Origin: Hsuehochloa calcarea
Lineage: Eukaryota > Streptophyta > Magnoliopsida > Poales > Poaceae
Direction: 5' to 3'
DNA: 64,000 nt
Assembly: GCA_036346395.1 (NCBI GenBank)
Contig: JAYEVG010000035.1
Coordinates: 62,001 to 126,000, forward strand
In this document: positions 22,890 to 32,700 of the stretch, piece after piece
Layout of the letters: each line of letters starts with the position of its first letter
Position numbering within the stretch: the first letter of the stretch is position 1
Notes under the pieces: generated by a model
Database searches by the model: none
Seen by the model: the letters and a program-made list of their open reading frames with translations, nothing else
What the model was told of the DNA's origin: nothing
Position numbers and translations under genes: made by a program

Positions 22890-25665
22890 CTAACTACTGC
22901 TAGATGGGGATCCGACTTCCATCTCTTCTGCGACCTTTTCGCCTAGAGGTTTCATCTCTGCGAGGATCTGATTTGCCTCTGCGGGTAAGCAGTTGAAATC
23001 CTCTTCGATGGCTTGAAGGTTAGTTGATGGGTCGGAAGCTTTCAGCTTTGCCAAAGCAAGACTGACTCCACAAGCAATAGACACCTTAACGGAGTGGGCA
23101 TAGTTATCCCTAGTGGTCTTGAGCAAAACTTTGAGTTCCTCCAACAAAGAGCCTAGGTAGTTAACCTTCTCTACTGGATCGCTCAAAGAGGGCAAGCTTG
23201 ATCCCGCGCCCATATCAAAGAGCATTTTGTTTAGCAATGTGATTTTCTCATCCAAGCTAAGCACGCGAGCTGCCCCTTTATCTTGCTCAAATTCCATAGC
23301 TTTCTTCACTCTGGTCAATGCTTGTTTTTGTTCTGCATAGAGAAAACAAGTATTAAGTAAAAAGATTGGAAAACATACTGAGTCATGGCTACGACCAGTT
23401 ACCTTCCTCTCTCTTCCTGGAATCATCCAAGAGCTCTTTATTACTGGTCGTCAAGACTTCGATCGACCGGTTTTTAGCCTGAAGATCTTCTTCAAGCTTT
23501 ATTCTTTTGGCCTTTTCAGCCAAAGCATCTTCTTTTATTTTCTCTAAATCTATCAAAAGAATCTCTGATAAGGGAGAATGAATAAAAGGAAAGTCTTAAT
23601 GAGGAAAAAAGAAGAGAAACTCTTACTTTCTATCTCAGAATGTTTTTCTTCTAAAATCCTAACTACTTTGGTTAGTCCTCCGACCGTAGCGAGGTTTTCG
23701 ATCATATGTGGATAAAACATTTTTCTTCCATAAACCTTATTGAAAACCTCAAGAAAGGTTATGAAAGAGATTGAAGACACTTACTCGAATTACGACATCG
23801 TTGTAATCGGTATAAATTTTATCGGGCTCCGCCTGCGTCAGGCGATCCGATATTCTCCCCCAATAATCATCAAGTTCCTTACTCGCGGCAAATCGAGTTG
23901 AGAAAGGAAACTTATTAGTTTTGGAGGGATGACCTTGCATCTTGGAACTGTGGAAGATCGCAATGGTCTCTACCTCCGTTCTTGCGTAGTGACTATTACG
24001 GGATCTAGCCCAGTTTCCAGAACCGAAGTTGGCTCGGGGGCTCCTCCAACCACATCATCCTCAAGATATCCTACCTTAGGAAGACAATGGCCAGGACTAC
24101 CTCCGATCGCCTGATCTGTTGAATGGGATTGGTCGGAAGCGACCAGGGATTCAGCAGATCTACACAAGAGAAACACAAAGTTCAATTTTACTTGGAATAT
24201 ACGAGGTATGTTTTTCATATAAAATTGTACATACCTGGTGGTTTTCTTAGTCTTGATCTTATAGCGCGCTGGTTTAAAGTCCGTTGCGCCTGTTTTTCTC
24301 TTTGTTCCCACCAGTCTCGGACTGGTAGGTTCAATTACATTTTCCACATTCCCGATCAGAAGATCAGAAGCGATGTCCTCGGCTATCTGGTCGAGAACAC
24401 GGTCCCTGACTCCTGGATCAGAAAGTGTGGTTTCACTGGTCTCAGGAACAGCTGTCTCATGGACAACTATACGAGACTCAGTGATTGCCGCCTGATTTAA
24501 CAAGTAAAAGTTAATCAGGTGAAGAATATACCTCATCTTGCAGAAGTTATTTCTTTCAGTTGCTTACCTCAGCATGACCGCTGCCCTCAGCGATCACAAG
24601 GCTGGTTGGATAATCAATAGGCTCACACGTCTCCGTAGCCTCATTGATCTTAAGTCCGACCAACTACACATAAAGAGGATTAAAACTGATCGAAAATAAC
24701 TGTAAAGGTGGAAAGAAGTTAATACACTTACCCTAAGTCTTTCGGTCCTCTCCTCGGCACTCACAAGTGCCAGGATTAAAGGAAAGCTAGCCTTGTCGTC
24801 AGGTTCGCCAGCACAGATCATTTTGATCCTATTTCTGACGTCCTCAGAAGACAAGACTGCAAATGCAAATGAAAGATCTTAGTTTTGCGAAAATAATCAA
24901 CTCGCAAAATAAAGCGGTGGGATTTTCTAAAAATTACGGATCGTAATCTTTGGTAGCATCATCGCCACCAATGAACCGAGCATCGGCGTGCCACGGTCTT
25001 TAAAGGACTAATCCTCCTAATGGAAAAGTCCCTTACAACGCGTGCGGAAGTTAAACCTCGACATTCAAGAGATGGATAGCCTCAATCCATCTCCCAACAT
25101 TTCCTCCTTCTTCAAGAGGAACGCCGGTACAATTTTCGACCGCCTTCTTACACGTAATACAGCCGCCTTCTCGCGAACCTTCATATAAAACCAGCTTTTC
25201 TTCCATGACGACCAGGAGGACTTCGAGTACATTTGAATATACTCGTCGGCCTTACCGTCGTGAAGCCTTAAGGTACATTCCCCAGGAGTGCTGGTTGTTT
25301 TCTTCGTGTTCGCCATCCGATAGTAATACTTGAAGAGTTCCATCGACGGTGGAATCCCCAAGTACGCTTCACAGAGGTAGACGAAGATGCTTAGGTTTGC
25401 AATGGCGTTGGGAGCAAGGTTGATCAACTCAACCTCATAAAACTCCAGCACTTGAGAAAGAAAAGGATGTGCTGGAAGCTTGAGCCCGCACTCAACATAC
25501 GCGAGGAACACCGGGATTTCTCCCTCCTCGCCGCTTGGGCAGTGCTCTCCAAAAGCCGATCTCCAAAAGATCAAACTCTGTCGGTAACAACCCAACCTTC
25601 TCCAAACTCTTCAATCTTTTCTCGCTCAGATCAGAGATCGACCAGTTTGCGATGAGGTCCGACAT
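22890..25665 (-). pseudogene. Antisense spliced extra gene of the nested Tat element (PF04195-type)
   Basis: The gene starts at the ATG at 25665 (MSDLIANWSISDLSEK) and runs towards the integrase, opposite to gag-pol. The first exon has the PF04195 core: PVFLAYVECGLKLPAHPF, then LINLAPNAIANLSIF and SWFYMK (25100-25540), but one frame change lies near 25550. Further exons lie at about 24854-24594, 24536-23970, 23780-23553 and 23426-22890. One intron is clear: 23334-23402, with GT and AG borders. The last exon is helical and acidic (LNKMLFDMGAGSSLPSLSDP). The protein's role is unknown. It parallels the extra gene at 6741, but in a different element and the opposite orientation. Confidence 0.7.
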
Positions 25666-25751
25666 GATGCTTTCCTTTTTTGGGTGAAGAACTCAAGGAA
25701 GATTTTCTTGGAGATGGAAGCGTAAAGGTTTAAAGCACTCAGCCTGGGTCA

Positions 25752-25758
25752 TTTTATA
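25752..25758 (-). promoter_or_regulatory. TATA box of the nested element's antisense gene
   Basis: TATAAAA on the minus strand lies about 90 bp upstream of the ATG at 25665, inside the element but outside the 3' LTR. It gives the antisense gene its own core promoter. Confidence 0.55.
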
Positions 25759-25960
25759 GGCATTTCATCAGAATCGACTCTGCGAGAAGTCCAACTGCAA
25801 ACACCTTTTGATCGGCGGACGTAAAGGCTTTTTCTTTTTCCAAAGCGCTCAACCTTAAAAATGAATACGGACCGCCTCGAGTCTCACGGCATTTAATGAG
25901 AGGTCTGTTCGATATGATTGCATTGGAGAACGTGTCCGCACGACCAACATTCATTTAAAA

Positions 25961-25974
25961 GTTCGGGGGCTAGC
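25961..25974 (+). other. Polypurine-type tract before the 3' LTR
   Basis: GTTCGGGGGCTAGC abuts the 3' LTR. It is a weak tract, but it is in the place where second-strand priming starts in LTR elements. Confidence 0.5.
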
Positions 25975-26652
25975 TGTTGAGGATTAAAATATTCATATAT
26001 TATCTTAATATATGATAAAGACCATACGTCTTCGTGGTCGTAACTTCTAAGACCACCGACCTAACTGGTCGTAGGTATTACAGAAGTTATCTAATGAATA
26101 CCCTGGTCGGACAAAGTTCCAAGCCTAGTCCACGACCAGGTGAGTGCTCGTAAAGCTATGAACAGGCGTTTAGGTCAAGTCTCCGACCACGCCACTCGCT
26201 ATGTGATGAATGAACCACGTGTTTCATGTTCCACATAATACAACGCTATTACGGCTAATGATTTAACGTCTCCTAAATCATTAACCGCGTCAGATTGACG
26301 TTTTCACTAACCGCCTTTCTGATTAGTGGAACCGCCAAACTGCCGTCTCTTCCCGACCAGGTGCGTCGCTCCCCAATGGATGTCTCTTCATGGGATAACT
26401 GCCACCGCTTCATCAACTATTTAAGGAGGGTCATGGAAGGACGGAAAGACAGAGGACACGGTACAAAGATAGACAAAGACGGGTAAGACATCAAGCAAGA
26501 TATAGCAAAGTGTTGTGTTTTTAGATACTCCCTGTGTTTGTAATTGTGAGTTCATAGCAATAAAGAGCAAGTCAGATCCATTCCCTGAAGTCACGCACAC
26601 TTTTCCTCTTTTCATTTATATATTCATAAGATCGGCGATTTGATCGTCGACA
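25975..26652 (+). repeat. 3' LTR of the nested Tat element
   Basis: Direct partner of the 5' LTR, with the same termini. Differences from the 5' LTR cluster near 26070-26115, 26285-26325 and 26455-26490. Confidence 0.95.
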
Positions 26653-27452
26653 CTAACCTAAACCGAAAGCAATATGAAGTAGCTGGCGGTTGCCTTGGTT
26701 TGTGTGGCCATGAGGTGGGTCCCCATGTGGTGCTTGGCCCATGAGGTGGCGCACAACTCCTTTGGCAACAGTCCAACACCCCTTACGACCCAAGTATTCG
26801 TTTTCAGGCCGTTTGAAGCTTCGGCATCGCCATCACCTCAAATCTGAATCAGAACGAATACTAAAGCCCAACACACATATAATATGTCTTACTATAGATA
26901 CAAACCAGCCCACGAAAGATGAAACTTGGCCAAAAACCGAAACAAGCTCAGAACTGAAAACTGGACACTATTGAGCTTCCGAAGCGTAGTCTTCTCCAAT
27001 AGTCAATGAAAAGCTTGAAAACTTGACTTCAGCAACTTGGTGGATTCTCCCATTGATATAATTGAAGTGTCGTCGCCTCGTCCTTTTGGACCCTCTCTTG
27101 GTGCGCCGACGTTCCTCTCCCCCCGCTTGGTAGCACCAAGTTCTTCCTCACCTAATAACCCGAGAATACAAAAACTGAAAGCATTAGGTAGCAAGCTATC
27201 CTTATCAGTGAAATTAAAGGAACTTAGGATCAGATTCACCTGTTTAGTGAGTCCCCTTGCTCTAGCTCGAGTAATTGGTCCCTTGTACAATTGTTCCAAA
27301 GCTTCAGTCGTAGGACCAACACTAGTCTTACCATTGTCATTATTGTTTGAATCTGATGATAGAGGTGATGATGATGTAGGTGAAGCGTTCATGATAGTGA
27401 TACACCACAGGTGTCTCTCATTTCGGCGCTTAAGGGGAGTTAGGGTCCCCAA
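26653..27452 (-). pseudogene. 3' end of a second Gypsy element: pol tail and LTR start
   Basis: The minus-strand frame 27452-27003 contains GPITRARARGLTKQVNLIL, a linker typical of the C-terminal tail of grass Gypsy polyproteins after integrase. Downstream (26.65-27.0 kb) is non-coding sequence of the kind found at the 3' end of such elements. It continues across the nested insertion at 14830-15141. Only this 3' portion is present, so it is a truncated copy. Confidence 0.55.
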
Positions 27453-27459
27453 GTAGTGA

Positions 27460-27770
27460 GCTGAAAATGGGCCGGTGCCCGAGGGATCGCTTTCTCTACG
27501 GTCTCACATGAGCCGAGTGGAGCTGCGAGGGACCCTCCCCCGGGCTGCCGGAGACTGAGCATCTCCCGGCGGAGGTCCTCCAGTTCCTACTGGAGGGCTT
27601 CGTATGCCTGTCACCCCAGGCTGCGGGCTCGCCGGGTGGTTCCCGGGGAGGGACGCCTCGGTATGCCTGGTGTCTCGACCCCCTCTCCATTTTTCGACAA
27701 GATTATCGACCCCCTCACCATTTTTCGAGATCCAAGTATTTTGTTGCATTGCGGGGAAGAGCACGTCTAA
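27460..27770 (-). pseudogene. Possible N-terminal gag fragment of the outer Tat element
   Basis: The minus-strand frame carries a Pro/Gly-rich, charged segment (NTWISKNGEGVDNLVEKW followed by PGNHPASPQPG-like sequence), in keeping with low-complexity gag N-termini of Tat elements. It lies on the far side of the second Gypsy fragment, where the 5' part of the outer element would be expected. No diagnostic motif is present, so the call is tentative. Confidence 0.25.
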
Positions 27771-29007
27771 ACACTAGTTGCTCTCGTATTTCTAACAAGG
27801 AATAGGGTCTCTCGGGTGAGAACCGACTATTCTGACAAGCTAGACCACAACTGATGATCGCGTTTTTACGCAGTAGATTACCTCTAACACGTCTCTTTCA
27901 TTTGGTTTTCATATTTATTGGGAAAATGTATACCCTGTTCGAAATTTTTAGTACTCTTATTCCCCACATGAAGCGCATATGCGTTTTGGCTAGGCTACGA
28001 CAATCTCATGGCAAATTAAGCGAAACAAAATAAGGATGCAATTCATCACTAGAACTGGATTCCGGCCACGGCCACCTGATCCGGCTCAGCAGGATTCGAA
28101 CCTGCTGCGCTGGATTTCGACTTAATTTGTTGTGTACATTAGTCATTGCCTGCAAACTACAAACATCTTATCTCCTCTCTTGCGGCCTGCTCTGCTTACC
28201 CAAGTCTACAATCTACTCTAGATGGTACACTCTTATCTTCCATGCAACACCCAATCTTCAACTTTTGCTACCTTCCTTGCATTGCTTGCATGCATGCGCC
28301 CCCCCGGCCACACACCGCAAATTCAGAACAGGGGCTTCTCACTTTCTCAGTTAATCTAGTGCTGCTGTATTACTGATGCCATTTCATATGTATGGAGATA
28401 TACACCTCGATCTATCCGTACGAGCAATGTTTATTTTGCAGGATTCGACAGTGAAGAGATACTACGAGTTCAATCGCATCGGCAGAGACTCAAATACAAG
28501 TCGAACAAAAGGAATAATCCACCATCATCGCAGTGTTAATTCGCTGCTACTGACATGTTACGCCGGCTGCAGAATGAACAAATGTCACTACTAAATTCTC
28601 GAACGAACGACGGTAAAGTAATATGTATCATGCTATGAGAAATTGATGGCCACGACAACAACTCCTCAGATTAATGAATCTGAAGATGAATTTTATTAAC
28701 TTCCTTTTTTTGAGAAGTCAGCGGGGGAGGATCCCACCTGAACTATATTGATAATGGACTCTTCTCTAACAAGAGTACAAGATCTATGTGTGTGTCTAGT
28801 ACGAGTAAATTTCATTAACTAATTATAATCAAGACAAGACAAGCTAGTACAAAAAATCAATCAATTGATTATCGTCACAGAGCAACACCACATCGTACAA
28901 TTTCTTGGCATGGATCAAATTAAGAATTCCTGCTTGCTTCTAAACCTGCTCCAAATTAATTGACTACCACATCGTTCACGGTACAACTTGTTGTCTTGGA
29001 ACATCGA
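27771..29007. other. Intergenic, no supported gene
   Basis: AT-rich sequence without a convincing open frame. It holds a 19-bp tRNA T-arm-like palindrome (28088-28106) and the 3' flank of the NAC gene, with an AATAAA on the minus strand near 28692. Confidence 0.5.
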
Positions 29008-30234
29008 TCAGGAAACGGAACACGATGAGAATGCCCGCAGCGAAGGATTCATGAAGCGCGACAACGAACCAGAAGGCGGCATGTCATCGCCGGACGCGCA
29101 GAGGAGCTTCTCGACGTAGGCACGCTCCTCCGTGCTTGGGCATGGCAACAAGTCGCCGCCGCCGCACTGGCCAGATGTTGACGGGCCGAGCAAGTACGCC
29201 TCTGCGTCGAATTCGGCGGGCAGTGGCGTCGGGTCGTCGTCGAACATCAATCTCTCGAGCTCCTGCAGCAGCTGCTGCCGGTTCGTCGTCGTCCTTTGCG
29301 GCCGCACGCTCGGTGGAGCCTCCATGTGGTCTTCGGCCGCCTTCCTCTTGGAGAAGTACGCCTGCGCGTCGAATTCGGCGGGCAATGGCGTCGGGTCATT
29401 GTCGAACATCCATCTCTCGAGCTCCTGCGGCAGCTGCTGCCCGCCGTTCGTCGTCGTCCTTCGCGGCCGCACGCTCGGTGGAGCCTCCAGGTGGTCTTCG
29501 GCCGCCTTCCTCTCGGAGAAGTACGCCTGCGCGTCGAATTCGGCGGGCAATGGCGTCGGGTCATCGTCGAATATCAATCTCTCGAGCTCCTGCAGCAGCT
29601 GCTGCCCGTACGTCGTCGTCCTTTGCGGCCGCACGCTCGGTGGAGCCTCCAGGTGGTCTTCGGCCGCCTTCCTCTTGGAGCCGGAGCAGGACAGAGCAGC
29701 CTTCGCCGGCATGGATGCCTGCGCTCGAGGCGACCGGTACACCTTGCAGAGGACGAGGTCGCACCCGCCGCAGTCTTGTTGGTCGAGGCGGAACTCAACC
29801 ATGCACCACCCGAGCCTGGAGAAACGGCCCGGCGACGTGCTCACCCCGTAGGAGAACCTTTGCAGGTGACCGACGCGGCGACCATCCGGTCCTCGCACGG
29901 CCTTCGGGCCTCCCTCCGATTTCCAGCACCCCTCGCCGACGGCGCGCTGTCTCCTCCTGGCCGATCCAGCGGTCGCGCTCTTGTAGCGCGCGGGGCAGAA
30001 GAAGTACCAGACGGCGCTGCTCTTCTGCCCGTTGCCGTTGTCGGTGCCGGACGCGGGCTTGTGCTTGGCGACGAGGTCCGCGGGGACGTCGGCGTAGACG
30101 TCGGCGTGGTGGATGAAGCGGGCGTCGAAGGGCTCCCCGGCGACCTTGGGGCGCAAGAAGAGGCTGATGAGTTCGTGGTCAGCCGGGCGGAAGGTGAAGC
30201 CCGGATGCGCCAGAACAGCAGCCTGATCGGCCAT
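29008..30234 (-). CDS. NAC-domain transcription factor with triplicated C-terminal segment
   Basis: Plant-specific DNA-binding transcription factor, expected in the nucleus. The ATG at 30234 (MADQAAVLAHPGFTF) is chosen; the longer reading frame would begin with TTG. The product has 408 residues. The NAC domain spans about residues 9-165: GFTFRPADHELISLFLRPKV (subdomain A), AVWYFFCPARYK (C), GCWKSEGGPKAV (D, diverged from the usual GYWKATG) and DLVLCKVYRSP (E). A 54-55-residue unit starting RKAAEDH is repeated three times at residues 188-241, 242-296 and 297-350. Each unit carries QELER followed by an acidic/aromatic patch (FDDDPTPLPAEFDA), which could be a repeated activation segment (inference). 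No intron is seen. It belongs to a diverged grass NAC group and is a distant paralogue of the gene at 48855. Confidence 0.88.
   Translation of the reverse strand: MADQAAVLAHPGFTFRPADHELISLFLRPKVAGEPFDARFIHHADVYADVPADLVAKHKPASGTDNGNGQKSSAVWYFFCPARYKSATAGSARRRQRAVGEGCWKSEGGPKAVRGPDGRRVGHLQRFSYGVSTSPGRFSRLGWCMVEFRLDQQDCGGCDLVLCKVYRSPRAQASMPAKAALSCSGSKRKAAEDHLEAPPSVRPQRTTTYGQQLLQELERLIFDDDPTPLPAEFDAQAYFSERKAAEDHLEAPPSVRPRRTTTNGGQQLPQELERWMFDNDPTPLPAEFDAQAYFSKRKAAEDHMEAPPSVRPQRTTTNRQQLLQELERLMFDDDPTPLPAEFDAEAYLLGPSTSGQCGGGDLLPCPSTEERAYVEKLLCASGDDMPPSGSLSRFMNPSLRAFSSCSVS
29185..29673 (-). repeat. Three in-frame tandem repeats in the NAC gene (162, 165, 162 bp)
   Basis: Units at 29512-29673, 29347-29511 and 29185-29346. 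They are very similar; the middle one has one extra codon (Gly). The unit length is a multiple of three, so the reading frame is kept. Confidence 0.95.
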
Positions 30235-30397
30235 AGATCTCTCGCCTAGCAAGCTAGCTCGTTCTTGCTTGGTGGGATTGGTGATGGTTGGTGCAAGACC
30301 GATCGAAGTGATCGATTCTTGGGGGCAGGGCAGGTGTTATCTTCTCGATCGGGCGATGGGTGAGGCGGTGGCATGGCATCAGACTCTCTCTCCTAGT

Positions 30398-30405
30398 GTT
30401 ATATA
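30398..30405 (-). promoter_or_regulatory. Candidate TATA box of the minus-strand NAC gene
   Basis: TATATAAC on the minus strand lies about 165 bp upstream of the ATG at 30234, between CGATCG-rich segments. Position and sequence fit a plant core promoter. Confidence 0.4.
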
Positions 30406-30769
30406 CTCGATCGGGTGGGTGCTACTTCTTCGAAAGCACGTAACCAACAAACGGTGCAGATGCAGCCGAAGCGAGATGGACGTAGATCCGTAATTTAGCC
30501 GGTCGCGTGCCTAGCTACTAGAACGCCGCTAGACTGCGCGTACGGGTGATTTGATCCACTTGGCCGCAGAATTTCCTAATTCGGAGAGGATCGGATGCGT
30601 CGCACGAGCGTGTTGGGGTGCCAGCTTGGCAACTGCAAGCGGATAAATTATTACTGACAGAGAGCAGTAGTAATTCCTACTCTCTTCCCCGACTCGATCG
30701 TTTTCCCATGCCCATCCACACCCTGCACAGCTGACCCGACCTCCTCATTGATCGATGCAGAGTTGTCTA

Positions 30770-31067
30770 AAGACATTCCTAATAGTGTATTTATTGTTAT
30801 TTTTTAGTTATACCACGTTAACAAAATCCTACGTGAAGGAGAGAGAGTACATGCCGTCTCTTTTTGAAGAGACCCTCGTGCACGCGAAATAAAACATGAT
30901 ACATTAATATATATACTCTAGTTGACATGTGGATCCGTTTCAAAGAAAAATTATAAAATATAAATGTTATAGTGTGTGCTACATACTATATATTGGAGAT
31001 GTTGTTTTTAAAGATGATGTAACATGTGTTAGAAACGAAATTATTTCTAACTATTGGAGATGCGCTA
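30770..31067. mobile_element. MITE-like repeat, copy 2
   Basis: About 298 bp, AT rich, aligned end to end with 3332-3618 in the same orientation. The ends ACATTCCTAATAGT and ACTATTGGAGATGCGC are imperfect inverted repeats. It lies about 400 bp upstream of the NAC gene's TATA box. Confidence 0.6.
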
Positions 31068-31769
31068 AGGTAAACGAGAGTCTAAACAGAGAGATTGGAA
31101 CAGCTAAACTACAACGGAGGCCGTAGCTATTTGGCTGTGTAACCAAAATTACGACGTTCCTATAAGAATTGTACCGTTTCCTATGAAATTACGTGTTCCA
31201 AACAGGATCTGACATAACCATCCAAAAAATTACCAGCACTAGTAGGTTTTGCAACCAGTCTATTTTCTCAGGTAATTTCTAGAAATGTATGTACAGAATG
31301 ATTGTCGGACATATAAGCTTATCTTGGCTCTAATCCATTTATCTGAACTAATTGTTTGTTTTCAAAGTAACAATGAGCTTTACCTGAACAAAGGGTGTTA
31401 CAGGACAGACGTGTATGCGGAAAAAGACGTGCATACCACAGAGGCATAGAGTACTGAGTAACAGGTTGCATATTATCGCTGTGCCTCGAACCAAGAAAGC
31501 GTCCATTTTTAAAAATAATATTAATTTAAAAATATTTAAAAACATAGCCGATTTTTAATACAAAAATAGGCTCATATCGCTATTTGAACTGGCGACAAGC
31601 TCCTGTCACCATTTCAAATTGTGACAAAAATATATTTACTGCCAGTCGCCATTCCAACTCACGATTTGCATTGAAGAGTGTGCAAATCGCCTGTTGAAAT
31701 GGTGACAAAGGTTCCCGGGTTCAACATAATTAATTCGGCCAAAGGATTCCGAATCCAACTCCTAATCTA

Positions 31770-32203
31770 AACATAGTGTTCAAATTTACTATTCATGACA
31801 TGTATTGTTCACATCGAGTACTGTTCACGCCTTGGGCCTCCGCGCGGTTTGGCTTCTTTCTCTAAGTCTTGGGCTGCTTGGACCTTCCCCTTTAGCGCTG
31901 CATGGCAGCATCTGGTTGTAGACTCCGACCGACGTTCCCTGCCTTACACGACTACAACCTTCGGTCAAGACCTGGTCGTGACAATGGACCTGGTTGTGGA
32001 CATGGTCCCTTGATCTTCCATGGTTCTCCTTCATTACTTTGGCTCCGGCCTCCCTCTCCTTCCTCTCAGTTCCAAAGTCTTCATATTCTTCAAACCTAAG
32101 AATGCACAAAGTAGTGACATGAGGTAGTATTCCATTCTCACGAATAACATCATTAGGAATAGATAGAAATGAGTTCACCTCAATGTTATGCTTCTTTGCA
32201 AAA
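31770..32203. repeat. Dispersed direct repeat, copy A (about 430 bp)
   Basis: From TTCAAATTTACTATTCATGA to ATGCTTCTTTGCAAAA this matches 39757-40200 in the same orientation with roughly 90 percent identity by eye. The minus strand of copy A holds an open frame (NSFLSIPNDVIRENG...) that looks like part of an element polyprotein. The two copies bracket a Gypsy-type gag region, but the flanks differ, so they are not proven LTRs. Confidence 0.7.
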
Positions 32204-32700
32204 AAAAATCGCCATTTTGGTACATGTTGTTCTCAAGTACATCAAAGATTAAACACAACATATGGAACAATGCGATTGATGCCCTCTTCATCCTCCCCTT
32301 CTTCACGAAAAGCCATCCTCGGCTTTCGTTAGCCTGAAAATATGCTAAACAAAGAATACAACGTATATGCATGGTATATATATTTTTCATCCACACTCCT
32401 TCCGTTTAGCACATTATGATTTTCTGAAAGTGTACTAAACAAAGAGAATAACGTATATGCGTGATATATGTATGAATCAAATATTGTATCATTCTTGTTG
32501 TTTTGCACAAAATAATTAGCACAGCAACAGCCATAGAATGTATTTGATATATACATTGCAATACTTTCATTCACATCATCCTCTCTCCCGTGAGAAAATG
32601 TCGTCCTCGACTTTTCTAAGTTCATGGGCAAGATATTAAAGGGGCAAACCAAGTCAAGTTGTTCAAATATGAGGAAGAAAATTCTTATTCTTAGTGCCTT

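Larger units (their letters stand above)
15142..26652 (+). mobile_element. Complete nested Tat-lineage Gypsy LTR retrotransposon, 11.5 kb
   Basis: Two direct repeats of 677 and 678 bp begin TGTTGAGGATTAAAATATTC and end CGTCGACA. Flanking 5-bp target duplications CTAAC are perfect (15137-15141 and 26653-26657). Internal order is primer site, gag, protease, reverse transcriptase, RNase H, integrase, then a large antisense gene and the 3' LTR, which is Gypsy order with a Tat-style extra gene. The coding regions carry many stops and frameshifts, so this copy cannot encode full proteins. The LTRs differ by roughly 4 percent by eye, with differences in clusters and the last 170 bp almost identical. 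Confidence 0.95.

Noticed and set aside
27037..27456. 139-codon plus-strand frame
   Set aside because: The opposite strand carries the recognisable Gypsy pol tail (GPITRARAR), so this frame is its shadow.
28088..28106. Palindrome AGCAGGATTCGAACCTGCT, like a tRNA T-arm
   Set aside because: No acceptor, D or anticodon arm could be matched on either side, so it is not called a tRNA gene; at most a tRNA-derived remnant.
29132..30249. Long plus-strand open frames (239-326 codons) opposite the NAC gene
   Set aside because: They are low-complexity Arg/Ser/Pro shadows of the GC-rich NAC coding strand, with no domain and no independent signals.
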